Assembly: GCA_965205225.1 (NCBI GenBank)
Contig: CBDBFZ010000003.1
Location: 1,736,001-1,800,000, forward strand
Reading direction: 5' to 3'
Source: Litorimonas sp965205225
GTDB taxonomy: Bacteria; Pseudomonadota; Alphaproteobacteria; Caulobacterales; Maricaulaceae
DNA: 64,000 nt
A program made the translations under genes and the position numbers. Positions 34,085 through 43,330 of this stretch are shown piece by piece. Below the pieces are notes generated by a model. The model ran no database searches. It was not told where the DNA came from and saw only the letters and a list, made by a program, of their open reading frames with translations. Position 1 is the first letter of the stretch; every line of letters starts with the position of its first letter.

Positions 34085-36085
34085 ATGCCAGCGGCTCGCA
34101 AGACAGTTTCGCTTCTTGATCCGACAGGCAAAGCTGCTGAGTCGAGCTACTCCGCAAAGGACATTCAGGTTCTGAAAGGGCTTGAGCCTGTTCGGTTGCG
34201 CCCAGGCATGTATATTGGCGGGACCGATGATCGTGCGCTGCATCACCTGTTTGCGGAAGTCATAGACAACTCCATGGATGAAGCCGTCGCTGGTCATGCA
34301 TCGCGGATTGAAGTCCATCTGGACACTGACGGTTATTTATCCGTGACCGATAATGGACGCGGCATCCCCATCGATAAACATCCGAAATATACAGATAAAT
34401 CAGCCCTCGAAGTCATCATGACCGAGCTGCATTCCGGCGGGAAGTTTAGTGACGGTGCCTATGAGACATCGGGTGGCCTGCACGGTGTGGGCGTCTCGGT
34501 CGTCAACGCGCTGTCAGACTTGCTCGAAGTCGAAGTCGCCAAAAGCAAGCAACTCTACCGCATGCGCTTTCAGCGCGGCAAGGTGATAGGAAAGCTCGAA
34601 AAACTCGGCCCTATCAATAACCGACGCGGTACAACCATACGCTTTCACCCGGACCCGAAGATTTTCGGTAAAACGGTCGCCTTCCGTGCAGCCCGCCTGT
34701 TCCAGATGGCGCGCGCGAAAGCCTATCTACAGCCCGGTGTCGAGATCCGCTGGTCCTGTGATCCATCTAAGATCAAGAAAGGTAGCCCGACCCCGACAGA
34801 GGCTGTTTTCCATTTCCCGGGTGGTCTAAAGGATTATCTGTCAGAGACCATCGGCATCAAACCCACTCTGACTGAAATTTTCTCGGGTCGGTCCAAAAAA
34901 GATAGCGGACATGGCCGCGTTGAATGGGCCGTAACATGGAGCCCGGCTGGATATGGCGAAGCGGACAGTTTCGTTCGTTCCTACTGCAATACGGTCCCAA
35001 CCCTTGGCGGCGGAACCCATGAGCAGGGCTTTCGCGCGGCTATTACGAAGGGGTTGCGCGCCCATGCAGAATTGACAGGTATGGGCAAGAAGATGAGTCA
35101 TGTCACACCGGACGACGTCATGTTCGGCGCTGGCGCGCTCGTCTCTGCCTTCATCAAGCAACCGGAATTCCAAGGTCAGACCAAGGACCGGCTGTCCAAC
35201 ATGGAAGCCTCCCGTATTGTCGAGAACGCCATTCGGGACCCGTTCGATCACTTTCTAGCCTCACGCCCCAACGAAGCGCAGACGCTGCTGGAATGGGCGA
35301 TTGAGCGCGCAGATGAGCGTCTGCGTCGCCGCAAGGCACGGGACATCAAGCGCAAAAGCGCAACCAAGAAGCTCCGCCTGCCCGGCAAGCTCGCCGATTG
35401 CTCCCAGCGGGGCAGTGACGACACGGAACTATTCATTGTCGAGGGCGACTCTGCGGGTGGCTCTGCCAAGCAAGCGCGCAACCGAAAGACGCAGGCCATT
35501 CTGCCGCTCAAAGGTAAAATCCTGAATGTGGAAAGCGCGACGAACGACAAGATCGCGCGCAATTCAGAAATCAATGATCTCTGCACAGCGTTGGGCATCG
35601 GGCTCGGCAAGAAGTTCGACCTCGATGATCTGCGCTATGAACGCGTGATTATCATGACCGATGCCGATGTGGACGGCGCACATATCGCCGCCTTGCTCAT
35701 CACTTTTTTCTTCCGCCTGACGCCCGGGCTGATCGAAGCTGGCCGGCTCTATATGGCAATGCCGCCGCTTTATAAGATGAGCGCGCGTGGCAAGACTGTC
35801 TATGCGCTGGATGATCTGCAACGCGCCGAACTGATGGAAACCGAATTTAACGGTCGCAGCAAGGTCGATATTGGCCGCTTCAAGGGCCTTGGGGAAATGA
35901 ACCCGTCCCAGCTTAAAATCACAACCATGGACCCAATAACCCGGACGCTGGCCCGCGTCGTGATCGACGAGTCCGATAGTGTGACGACTGAATCTCTGAT
36001 CAACACACTGATGGGCAAGAAGGCGGAACTTCGCTTCGAATATATTCAAGAGCATGCACAGTTTATGGATGCGGTTGAGGTCTAG
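34085..36085 (+). CDS. parE: DNA topoisomerase IV subunit B
   Basis: A 666-residue type IIA topoisomerase ATPase subunit used for decatenating daughter chromosomes. GHKL motifs: DDRALHHLFAEVIDNSMDEA, VTDNGRGIPIDKHPKY, ELHSGGKFSDGAYETSGGLH with GVGVSVVNALSD. The TOPRIM domain has LFIVEGDSAGGSAKQARNRK, AILPLKGKILNVE and IIMTDADVDGAHIAALLITF, and the C-terminus ends normally (GRFKGLGEMNPSQL, LRFEYIQEHAQF). The length and the tail mark it as ParE rather than the longer GyrB. ATG 34085 is preferred; a TTG four codons upstream is in frame. It stands alone downstream of glnE (108 bases). Confidence 0.94.
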   Translation: MPAARKTVSLLDPTGKAAESSYSAKDIQVLKGLEPVRLRPGMYIGGTDDRALHHLFAEVIDNSMDEAVAGHASRIEVHLDTDGYLSVTDNGRGIPIDKHPKYTDKSALEVIMTELHSGGKFSDGAYETSGGLHGVGVSVVNALSDLLEVEVAKSKQLYRMRFQRGKVIGKLEKLGPINNRRGTTIRFHPDPKIFGKTVAFRAARLFQMARAKAYLQPGVEIRWSCDPSKIKKGSPTPTEAVFHFPGGLKDYLSETIGIKPTLTEIFSGRSKKDSGHGRVEWAVTWSPAGYGEADSFVRSYCNTVPTLGGGTHEQGFRAAITKGLRAHAELTGMGKKMSHVTPDDVMFGAGALVSAFIKQPEFQGQTKDRLSNMEASRIVENAIRDPFDHFLASRPNEAQTLLEWAIERADERLRRRKARDIKRKSATKKLRLPGKLADCSQRGSDDTELFIVEGDSAGGSAKQARNRKTQAILPLKGKILNVESATNDKIARNSEINDLCTALGIGLGKKFDLDDLRYERVIIMTDADVDGAHIAALLITFFFRLTPGLIEAGRLYMAMPPLYKMSARGKTVYALDDLQRAELMETEFNGRSKVDIGRFKGLGEMNPSQLKITTMDPITRTLARVVIDESDSVTTESLINTLMGKKAELRFEYIQEHAQFMDAVEV

Positions 36086-36106
36086 CGGCGTTCCTGTCTC
36101 GCCGCT
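36084..36106 (+). terminator. Probable parE terminator
   Basis: A perfect 7-bp stem AGCGGCG (36084-36090) / CGCCGCT (36100-36106) with a nine-base loop starts inside the parE stop codon. Only a weak pyrimidine stretch (ctattgt) follows, so termination efficiency is uncertain. Confidence 0.45.
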
Positions 36107-36160
36107 CTATTGTCGCTGACGGCAGCGTGTGCGAGCATCGACAACATATCATCGCCGATA

Positions 36161-36200
36161 CAGCCCGACACAGCCCGACACAGCCCGACACAGCCTGACA
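36161..36200. repeat. 10-bp tandem repeat
   Basis: Four tandem copies of CAGCCCGACA (the last CAGCCTGACA) lie between parE and the first giant gene. TCGGGCTG at 36203-36210 is complementary to the repeat unit and could fold back on it. The corresponding position after the other two giant genes has no such repeat. Confidence 0.9.
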
Positions 36201-36212
36201 CATCGGGCTGCG

Positions 36213-36296
36213 CCGGGATGATAAGAGGGATTATCCTAATCTCGATCAGCCAGCCTGTCAGATCATCGGTGACCGCTTCATCGGCTCAATAACGGG
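36213..36296 (-). other. Conserved 3' flank of giant gene A
   Basis: The segment from GGGATGATAAGAGGGATTAT (36216 on) to the stop of giant gene A recurs, little changed, after giant gene B (about 43256-43330) and after C (about 52937-53020). On the minus strand it contains GATAA-tccctc-TTATC, a 5-bp hairpin, without a clear T-run. It belongs to the duplicated unit and may act in 3' end formation. Confidence 0.6.
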
Positions 36297-39200
36297 TCAG
36301 ATATCGAACAGCATGATATCCGCATCGTGGATGAATGACCACATCCCGTCGTCAGCCGCGTAACTCCGATATTCCTCTCCATCGACACTGTCCCCTTTCG
36401 GGAAGTCGTCCATGTCGAAGCGCAGCCTGTCCACACCACCGTCCTCAAGCCAAACCGATTTCGCCGGATTGCCATTGCCCGCAAAGACAAAGCTATCTGG
36501 GATGGTCGGTTTAGTGGTGCGGTCGGTTGTGCCGTCATTGTCATCGTCAAAGTCAGTCTGGATCAGATTGCCGTCCGAATCATATGTGTAGGCCTCACTC
36601 CGGTCGGAGTCGCCGTCATTGTCATCGTCGAACTCGGTCCGGATCAGGTTGCCGTCTGAATCATACATGTAGGCCTCCCTCCGGTCGATTGTGCCGTTCG
36701 CGTCGTCGTCGAAGTCGGTCTGGATCACCCTGCGATTTATATCGCGCGTGTAGTGCTCAATCCGGTCAACGGTGCCATCATTGTTATCGTCGAAGTCGGT
36801 CCGGATCACCCGGCTGATATTCCCGCCTGCCTGGTGCGTGTAGTGCTCGGCGCGGTCAATGGTGCCGTCCGCATCGTCGTCGAACTCGGCCCGGTCGGTG
36901 ACGCGGTTATTGTTGTCGTCGAAATAGAATACGATCCGGTCAGTGGTGCCGTCCGCGTCATCGTCGAACTCGGTCCGCTCATAGACGCCGTTCCCGTCAT
37001 TGTCGAAGTCGGTTCGGATCAGCCTGCCCCGCGCATCGTATGTGTAGATTTCGCCCCGGTCGTTGATCCCGCCGGACACGGCGTCGGCGTCGTCGGAGAA
37101 CAAGGTCTTGGTCACCCTGCCCTCCGCATCGTAAAAATATTGCTCCCTCCGGTCGGCAATTGCGTCACCATTGTCGTCGAACTCGATCCGGGCCAACCTG
37201 CCGTTCGAGTCGTAAGTGTAATTCTCCCTCCGGTTGAGTAAGCCGTTCCCATCGTCGTCGAAGTCGGTCCGGATCAGCCTGTTGTTCCCGTCATAGCTAT
37301 AGGCCTCGACCCGGTCGATGCTGCCATTATTGTCGTCGTCGAAATCGGTCCGGAAAACCGTCCTGCCGATTGTGTTGTAGGAGTAGGTCTCGGTCCGGTC
37401 ATGGGTGCCGTCCGCGTCGTCATCGAACCAGATCCGGGTCAGGTTGCGATTATCGTCATAGCCGTAGGTCTCGATCCGGTCGATGGTGCCGTTCGCGTCA
37501 TCGTCGAATCGGGTCTGGTACAGGTTGCCCCGCGCACCATACTCATAGGTCTCGATCCGGTCGAAATTGTAATCACCGTCAGTGTCGAACCCGGCCCGGT
37601 CGATGATGCCGTCATTGTCGTCGTCCAGGTCGGTCCGGATCCGGGTACCGTCCGCGTCATAAATGAAGGTCTCGGTCCGGTCAGTGGTGCCGTCCGCGTC
37701 AGTGTCGAACCAGGCCCGCTCGATCCTGCCGTCCCCAGTGTCGTCGAACCAGGTCCGGATTAGCCTGTTGTTCGCATTATAAAAATAGTACTCAGCCCGG
37801 TCGGTTGTGCCATCCCCGTCGTCGTCGAAATTGATCCGGGACCGGGTGAAGCGCGAACTATATTCGTACCTCTCGATCCGGTCGGTGGTGCCGTCATTGT
37901 CATTGTCGAAACGGGTCTGGATCACCCTGCCGAGCGCATCGCGCGTGTAGAACTCACTCCGGTCATGGGTGCCGTCATGGTCGTCGTCGAATCGGGTCTG
38001 GATCACCTCGCCGGTCGCATCGCGCGTGTAGTTCTCAGCGCGCTGAGGGTTGTTGTTCGCGTCGAGGAAATCGACCGCGAGCAAGTTGCCCGTCGCACCG
38101 CCATAGCCGTAGCTCTCGCCCCGGTCGATGCTGCCGTCCCCGTCATCGTCGAAACGGGTCCGGAACAGCATGTTCTGGAAATTATATTCGTGCCTCTCGC
38201 CCCGGTCGGAGGTGCCATCCGCGTCGTCGTCGAAATCGGTCCGGATCAGCCTGTTGTTCCCGTCATAGCTGTATGTCTCGATCCGGTCGATGGTGCCGTT
38301 CGCGTCGTCGTCGAATCGGGTCCGGAACAAGTTGCCCCGCGCACCATACTCATAGGTCTCGATCCGGTCGGTGGTGTTATCATTGTCGTCGTTAAAACGG
38401 GTCTGGTTGATGGTGCCGTTCGCGTTATATGTGTAACTCTCGGTCCACTCGAAATTGTAATCCCCGTCAGCGTCGAACCCGGCCCAGTCGATCCGGCCGT
38501 CATTGTTATTGTCTAGGTCTGTCCGGATCCGGGCACCGTTCGCGTCATAAATGAAGGTCGCGGTCCGGTCAACGGCGCCGTCCGCGTCGTCGTCGAACCC
38601 GGCTCGGTCGATCCTGCCGTCCCCGTCATCGTCGAACCAAATCTCCTCATTGACGCCGTCATTGTCCTCGTCGAACCCGGTCCGGTCGACCCTGCCGTCC
38701 CCGTCATCGTCGAAGTCGGTCCGGATCCGGTTGCCACCCTCGTCGAGCGTGTAACGCTCGCTCCGGTCGATCCTACCGTCCCCGTCATCGTCGAAGTCGG
38801 TCCGGATCCGGTTGCCACCCTCGTCGAGCGTGTAACGCTCACTCCGGTCGATATTGCCGTCCCCGTCGTCATTGAAGTCGGCCCGGGTCCGGTTGCCGCT
38901 CTCGTCGAGCGTGTAACGCTCGCTCCGGTCGATGGCATCGTCCCCGTCGTCATCAAAGTCGATCCGGGTCCGGTTGCCGCTCTCGTCGAGCGTGTAACGC
39001 TCGCTCCGGTCGATGGCATCGTCCCCGTCGGTGTTGAAATCCCTCCGGTCGATCCTGCCGTCCCCATCGGTGTCGAAATCGATTTGGGTCACGCTGTCCT
39101 GATCATCAACTATGGCGCGCCCGATCCGGTCGAGATTACCGTCCCCGTCGTCATCGAACCCGACCCGATCAACAGTGCCGTCATTGTTATCGTCAAAGTC

Positions 39201-42200
39201 GGTCCGGATCAGCCTGCCGCTCTCATCGAGCATGTAGAATTCGTGCCGGTCGTGGGTGCCGTCAAAGTCATCGTCGAACTCGGTCTGGATCCGGTTGCCG
39301 TTCTCATCATATGTGTAGTCCTCGATCCGATCAGGCTCGAGGTTCGCGTCATCGTCGAAATTGATCCGGACCAGCCTGCCGTTCTCATCAAATGTGTAGA
39401 CCTCGGACCGGTCGGTGGTGCCGTTATTATCATCGTCGAAATTGATCCGGACCAGCCTGCCGTCACTGTTGAGCGTGTAACGCTCAATCCGGTCGGTGGT
39501 GCCGTTATTATCGTCGTCGAAATTGGTCCGGATCCGATTGCCGTCACCGTTGAGCGTGTAACGCTCGCTCCGGTCGGTGGTGCCGTCATTGTCGTCGTCG
39601 AAATTGGTCCGAGTCCGGTTTCCGGACTCATTATAAAAATAGGTTTCAGCCCTGTCGATGGTGCCGTCCGCGTCATCGTCGAAATCAGTCCGGGACAGGT
39701 TGCCCCGCGCACCATACTGATAGGTCTCGACCTGATCGATGGCACCGTCCCTGTCGGTGTTGAAATCGCTCCGGTCGATGGTGCCGTCCCCGTCAGTGTC
39801 GAAATCGATTCGGGTCAGCCTGTCCCCATCATCAACTATGGCACGCCCGATCCGGTCGATGGTGCCGTCCCCATTGTCGTCGAACCCGATCCGGTCAACG
39901 GTACCGTCATTATCGTCGTCGAAATCGATCCGGGTTCGGGTGCCGCTCTCGTCAAACGTGTAGGCCTCGCTCCGGTCGGTGGTGCCGTCATTGTCGTCGT
40001 CGAAATTGGTCCGGATCAGCCTGTTGTTATCGTCATAGACGTAGGTCTCGCTCCGGTCGGGTATGGCGTCATCGTCGTCGTGAAAATTGGTCCGGATCAG
40101 CCTGTTGTTATCGTCATAGACGTAGACCTCGCTCCGGCTGACGGTGCCGTCCGCACTGTCGTCGAACTGGATCCAGACCAGCCTGCCCTTCTCATCATAT
40201 GAGTAGATTTCACTCCGTTCGGTGATACCGTCATTATCGTCGTCGAAATTGGTCCGGCTCACCCTGCCGTTCCCGTCATAGATGTAGGTCTCGCTCCGGT
40301 CGACGGTGCCGTCCGCACCATCGTCGAAACGGGCCCGGACCTGCCCGTGCGCAAGGCGCGAATAGTATTCGATACGGTCGGTTGTGCCGTCCGCGTCATC
40401 GTCGAAGGCGGTGCGGTCGGTGATGCCGTCATTATCTTCGTCGAAATCGGTCCGGGTTCGGGTGCCGCTCTCGTCAAGCGTGTAGGCCTCGCTCCGGTCG
40501 GTGGTGCCGTCATTGTCGTCGTCGAAATCGATCCGGGTCAGGGTGCCGCTCTCGTCGTAAGTGTAGGCCTCGCTCCGGTCGGTTGTGCCGTCCGCATTAT
40601 CATCGAATTCAGCCCGGTCGGTGGCGCCGTCATTATTAGTGTCGAAGTCGGTCCGGGTCCGGTTGCCGTTCCCGTCGAGCGTGTAACGTTCGCTCCGGTC
40701 GATATTGCCGTCCGCGTCATCGTCGAACCCGGTGGTCGTCAACCTGCCGTTCGTATAGGTATAGGTCTCGCTCCGGTCGGTGGTGCCGTCATCGTCGTCG
40801 TCGAAGTCGGTCCGGTCGGGCGTGCCGTCGCCGTCAGTGTCGAAGGCGATGCGGTCAATATTGCCGTCATTATCGTCATCGAAGCGGGTCCGGATCAGCC
40901 TGCCGTCATCGTTATAAATGTAGGCCTCGCTCCGGTCGGCTGTGCCGTCGCCGTCAGTGTCAAAGTCGGTTCGGGTCAGGCTCCGTGTGCCATCCGCAGC
41001 AAAGCTGTAGTGATCGATCCGGTCGATAGTGCCGTCATCGTCCGCATCCAGTTCCACCCGCTCCCAGCGACCGTCCGCATTCAGGTGGACCGTCCGGTCG
41101 ATATTGCCGTCATCGTCATCGTCAAAGCGGGTCCGGATCAGGCCGCCATCCGAATTATAGGTGTAGAACTCGGTCCGGTCGTTTGTGCCGTCATCGTCAT
41201 CGTCGAAACGGATCTGGTTGATATTGCCGTCCCCGTTAGTGTCGAACTCGCTCCGGTCGAAATTGCCGTCCGCGTCATCGTCAAAGCGGGTCCGGATCAG
41301 GCCACCGTCCGAATTATAGGTGTAGAACTCGCTCCGGTCGTTTGTGCCGTCATCGTCATCGTCAAAGCGGATATGGTCGATATTGCCGTCCGCGTCAAAG
41401 TCGGTCTCACTCCGGTCGAAATTGCCGTCCGCGTCATCGTCAAAGCGGGTCCGGGTCCGGTTAGCGTCCTCGTCGTAAGTGTAGGCCTCGATCCGGTCGA
41501 TATTGCCGTCATCGTCGTCGTCGAAGGCGGTCCGGGTCAGGCTCCGTGTGCCATCCGCAGCAAAGCTGTAGTGATCGATCCGGTCGATATTGCCGTCATC
41601 GTCTGCATCCAGTTCCACCCGCTCCCAGCGACCGTCCGCATTCAGGTGGGCGATCCGGTCGGGAGTGCCGTCGCCGTCAGTGTCGAAGGCGATGCGGTCA
41701 ATATTGCCGTCATTGTCGTCGTCGAAATTGGTCCGGATCCGGTTGCCGTCACTGTTATAGATGTAGGCCTCGCTCCGGTCGGCTGTGCCGTCGCCATCGG
41801 TGTCGAAGGCGATGCGGTCAATATTGCCGTCATTATCGTCATCGAAGCGGGTCCGGATCCGGTTGCCGTTCCCGTTATAGATGTAGGCTTTGCTCCGGTC
41901 GGTTGTTCCGTCGCCGTCGTCGTCAAAGTCGCTCCGGGTCAGGCTCCGGGTGCCATCCGCAGCAAAGCTGTAGTGATCGATCCGGTCGATATTACCGTCA
42001 TCGTCCAAATCCAGTTCCACCCGCTCCCAGCGACCGTCCGCATTCAGGTGAGCCGTCCGGTTGATATTGCCGTCATCGTCCAGATCGAAATCGATCCGAG
42101 TCAGGCTCCGGGGGCCGTCATCATCAAAGCTGTAGTGATCGATCCGGTCGATATTGCCGTCATCGTCCAAATCCAGTTCCACCCGCTCCCAGCGACCGTC

Positions 42201-42950
42201 CGCATTCAGATAGGCGATCCGGTTGGGCGTGCCGTCGCCGTCAGTGTCGAAGGCGATGCGGTCAAGATTGCCGTCCGCGTCGTCATCGAAGCGGGTCCGG
42301 GTCCGGTTACCGTCCGAATTATAGGTGTAGAACTCGGTCCGGTCGTTTGTGCCGTCATCGTCATCGTCGAAACGGATCTGGTTGATATTGCCGTCCCCGT
42401 TAGTGTCGAATTCGCTCCGGTCGATATTGCCGTCATCGTCATCGTCAAAGCGGGTCCGGATCAGGCCGCCATCCGAATTATAGGTGTAGAACTCGGTCCG
42501 GTCGATATTGCCGTCATCGTCATCGTCAAAGCGGATCTTGTTAATAGTGCCGTCCGCGTCAAAGTCGGTCTCACTCCGGTCGAAATTGCCGTCCGCGTCA
42601 TCGTCAAAGCGGGTCCGGATCAGGCCACCGTCCGAATTATAGGTGTAGAACTCGCTCCGGTCGTTTGTGCCGTCATCGTCATCGTCAAAGCGGATATGGT
42701 CGATATTGCCGTCCGCGTCAAAGTCGGTCTCACTCCGGTCGAAATTGCCGTCCGCGTCATCGTCAAAGCGGGTCCGGGTCCGGTTAGCGTCCTCGTCGTA
42801 AGTGTAGGCCTCGATCCGGTCGATATTGCCGTCATCGTCATCGTCAAAGCGGATCTGGTCGATATTGCCGTCGCCGTCAAAGTCGAACTCAATCCGGTCG
42901 ATGGTACCGTCCCCGTCAGTGTCGATCGGGATCCGGGTTTCTTGCGCCAT
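36297..42950 (-). CDS. Giant YD/EF-hand-loop repeat protein A
   Basis: A 2217-residue protein built almost wholly of short repeats. An EF-hand-type 12-residue loop (D-x-D-x-D-G-x-[IT]-D-R-x-E, e.g. DTDGDGTIDRIE at residues 8-19) alternates with a YD/Rhs-like strand (e.g. YTYDSDGNLIRT), giving periods of 13 residues (loop to loop) and 27 residues (loop plus strand). A third element, HLNADGRWERVELD..IDHYSF, appears in the N-terminal half. The last ~70 residues (from IPDSFVFAGNGNPAKSVW to DADIMLFDI) are not repetitive and are shared with B and C. No signal peptide or membrane segment is seen; Asp is the dominant residue. ATG 42948-42950 is preceded by GGGGAGGAG. No known gene is recognised. It is shorter than B and C by some 900 residues. 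Confidence 0.85.
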   Translation of the reverse strand: MAQETRIPIDTDGDGTIDRIEFDFDGDGNIDQIRFDDDDDGNIDRIEAYTYDEDANRTRTRFDDDADGNFDRSETDFDADGNIDHIRFDDDDDGTNDRSEFYTYNSDGGLIRTRFDDDADGNFDRSETDFDADGTINKIRFDDDDDGNIDRTEFYTYNSDGGLIRTRFDDDDDGNIDRSEFDTNGDGNINQIRFDDDDDGTNDRTEFYTYNSDGNRTRTRFDDDADGNLDRIAFDTDGDGTPNRIAYLNADGRWERVELDLDDDGNIDRIDHYSFDDDGPRSLTRIDFDLDDDGNINRTAHLNADGRWERVELDLDDDGNIDRIDHYSFAADGTRSLTRSDFDDDGDGTTDRSKAYIYNGNGNRIRTRFDDDNDGNIDRIAFDTDGDGTADRSEAYIYNSDGNRIRTNFDDDNDGNIDRIAFDTDGDGTPDRIAHLNADGRWERVELDADDDGNIDRIDHYSFAADGTRSLTRTAFDDDDDGNIDRIEAYTYDEDANRTRTRFDDDADGNFDRSETDFDADGNIDHIRFDDDDDGTNDRSEFYTYNSDGGLIRTRFDDDADGNFDRSEFDTNGDGNINQIRFDDDDDGTNDRTEFYTYNSDGGLIRTRFDDDDDGNIDRTVHLNADGRWERVELDADDDGTIDRIDHYSFAADGTRSLTRTDFDTDGDGTADRSEAYIYNDDGRLIRTRFDDDNDGNIDRIAFDTDGDGTPDRTDFDDDDDGTTDRSETYTYTNGRLTTTGFDDDADGNIDRSERYTLDGNGNRTRTDFDTNNDGATDRAEFDDNADGTTDRSEAYTYDESGTLTRIDFDDDNDGTTDRSEAYTLDESGTRTRTDFDEDNDGITDRTAFDDDADGTTDRIEYYSRLAHGQVRARFDDGADGTVDRSETYIYDGNGRVSRTNFDDDNDGITERSEIYSYDEKGRLVWIQFDDSADGTVSRSEVYVYDDNNRLIRTNFHDDDDAIPDRSETYVYDDNNRLIRTNFDDDNDGTTDRSEAYTFDESGTRTRIDFDDDNDGTVDRIGFDDNGDGTIDRIGRAIVDDGDRLTRIDFDTDGDGTIDRSDFNTDRDGAIDQVETYQYGARGNLSRTDFDDDADGTIDRAETYFYNESGNRTRTNFDDDNDGTTDRSERYTLNGDGNRIRTNFDDDNNGTTDRIERYTLNSDGRLVRINFDDDNNGTTDRSEVYTFDENGRLVRINFDDDANLEPDRIEDYTYDENGNRIQTEFDDDFDGTHDRHEFYMLDESGRLIRTDFDDNNDGTVDRVGFDDDGDGNLDRIGRAIVDDQDSVTQIDFDTDGDGRIDRRDFNTDGDDAIDRSERYTLDESGNRTRIDFDDDGDDAIDRSERYTLDESGNRTRADFNDDGDGNIDRSERYTLDEGGNRIRTDFDDDGDGRIDRSERYTLDEGGNRIRTDFDDDGDGRVDRTGFDEDNDGVNEEIWFDDDGDGRIDRAGFDDDADGAVDRTATFIYDANGARIRTDLDNNNDGRIDWAGFDADGDYNFEWTESYTYNANGTINQTRFNDDNDNTTDRIETYEYGARGNLFRTRFDDDANGTIDRIETYSYDGNNRLIRTDFDDDADGTSDRGERHEYNFQNMLFRTRFDDDGDGSIDRGESYGYGGATGNLLAVDFLDANNNPQRAENYTRDATGEVIQTRFDDDHDGTHDRSEFYTRDALGRVIQTRFDNDNDGTTDRIERYEYSSRFTRSRINFDDDGDGTTDRAEYYFYNANNRLIRTWFDDTGDGRIERAWFDTDADGTTDRTETFIYDADGTRIRTDLDDDNDGIIDRAGFDTDGDYNFDRIETYEYGARGNLYQTRFDDDANGTIDRIETYGYDDNRNLTRIWFDDDADGTHDRTETYSYNTIGRTVFRTDFDDDNNGSIDRVEAYSYDGNNRLIRTDFDDDGNGLLNRRENYTYDSNGRLARIEFDDNGDAIADRREQYFYDAEGRVTKTLFSDDADAVSGGINDRGEIYTYDARGRLIRTDFDNDGNGVYERTEFDDDADGTTDRIVFYFDDNNNRVTDRAEFDDDADGTIDRAEHYTHQAGGNISRVIRTDFDDNNDGTVDRIEHYTRDINRRVIQTDFDDDANGTIDRREAYMYDSDGNLIRTEFDDDNDGDSDRSEAYTYDSDGNLIQTDFDDDNDGTTDRTTKPTIPDSFVFAGNGNPAKSVWLEDGGVDRLRFDMDDFPKGDSVDGEEYRSYAADDGMWSFIHDADIMLFDI

Positions 42951-42964
42951 TGTCTGTTCTCCTC

Positions 42965-42988
42965 CCCATATTCGGGCCCATATTCGGG
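42965..42988 (-). promoter_or_regulatory. Shine-Dalgarno-adjacent hairpin, duplicated in copy A
   Basis: On the minus strand CCCGAATATGGG occurs twice in tandem (42988-42977 and 42976-42965) and runs straight into GGAGGAG. Each copy can form a CCCG/TGGG stem with a four-base loop. B and C have one copy at the same place. Confidence 0.5.
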
Positions 42989-43122
42989 TTCGAAGCCATG
43001 TTGGATTGCAATTTATGCCGCATTTCCAAAACGGCGTACTGTTTGACGGGAACATCACCTGATGTTGCCTGTTTAAAAAGCGCTGCGGGCCAAGCTACGC
43101 ATTCTGACATATCAGCGCATCT

Positions 43123-43151
43123 ATTCTAACATATTCGCCCGGTATTGCCAA
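43123..43151 (-). promoter_or_regulatory. Sigma70-type promoter of giant gene A
   Basis: Minus strand: -35 TTGGCA (43151-43146), 17-base spacer, -10 TAGAAT (43128-43123). The same boxes and spacing occur before B and C. The start of transcription would be near 43116, giving a leader of about 165 nt. Confidence 0.65.
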
Positions 43152-43330
43152 ATTGTTTGTAGCTATAGTTGTTTTGCCGTTTTGGTTGGTCAGGTTGTGG
43201 CTGGTTAGGGCGATGGGTTGAAGGCGATGTCGTGGACAGGCTGCGCCCTCGTCCCGGGATGATAAGAGGGATTATCCTAAGGCCTGTTCTCGATCAGCCA
43301 GCCTGTCAGTTCGGTGACCGCTTCATCGGC

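Larger units (their letters stand above)
42951..43330 (-). promoter_or_regulatory. Intergenic unit between giant genes B and A
   Basis: This 380-base stretch holds the 3' flank of B (about 43240-43330) and the conserved upstream region of A. The upstream part is about 75-90% alike by eye to those at 52643-52920 and 62549-62826, although it is non-coding, which suggests either recent duplication or conserved regulation. Confidence 0.7.

Noticed and set aside
36086..36296. Origin- or att-like site because of tandem 10-bp repeats
   Set aside because: No DnaA-box cluster, AT-rich stretch or integrase gene nearby; it is just a short tandem repeat.
40347..43046. Long plus-strand open frames (899, 800, 998, 765 and 578 codons) opposite the giant genes
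   Set aside because: They are codon-by-codon complements of the repeats: GAC/GAT become GTC/ATC, GGC becomes GCC, giving Val/Ile/Ala/Pro-rich text. Stops on the antisense strand arise only from sense TTA, CTA and TCA, codons for Leu and Ser that the repeats hardly use, so openness is expected. No ribosome binding sites or domains.
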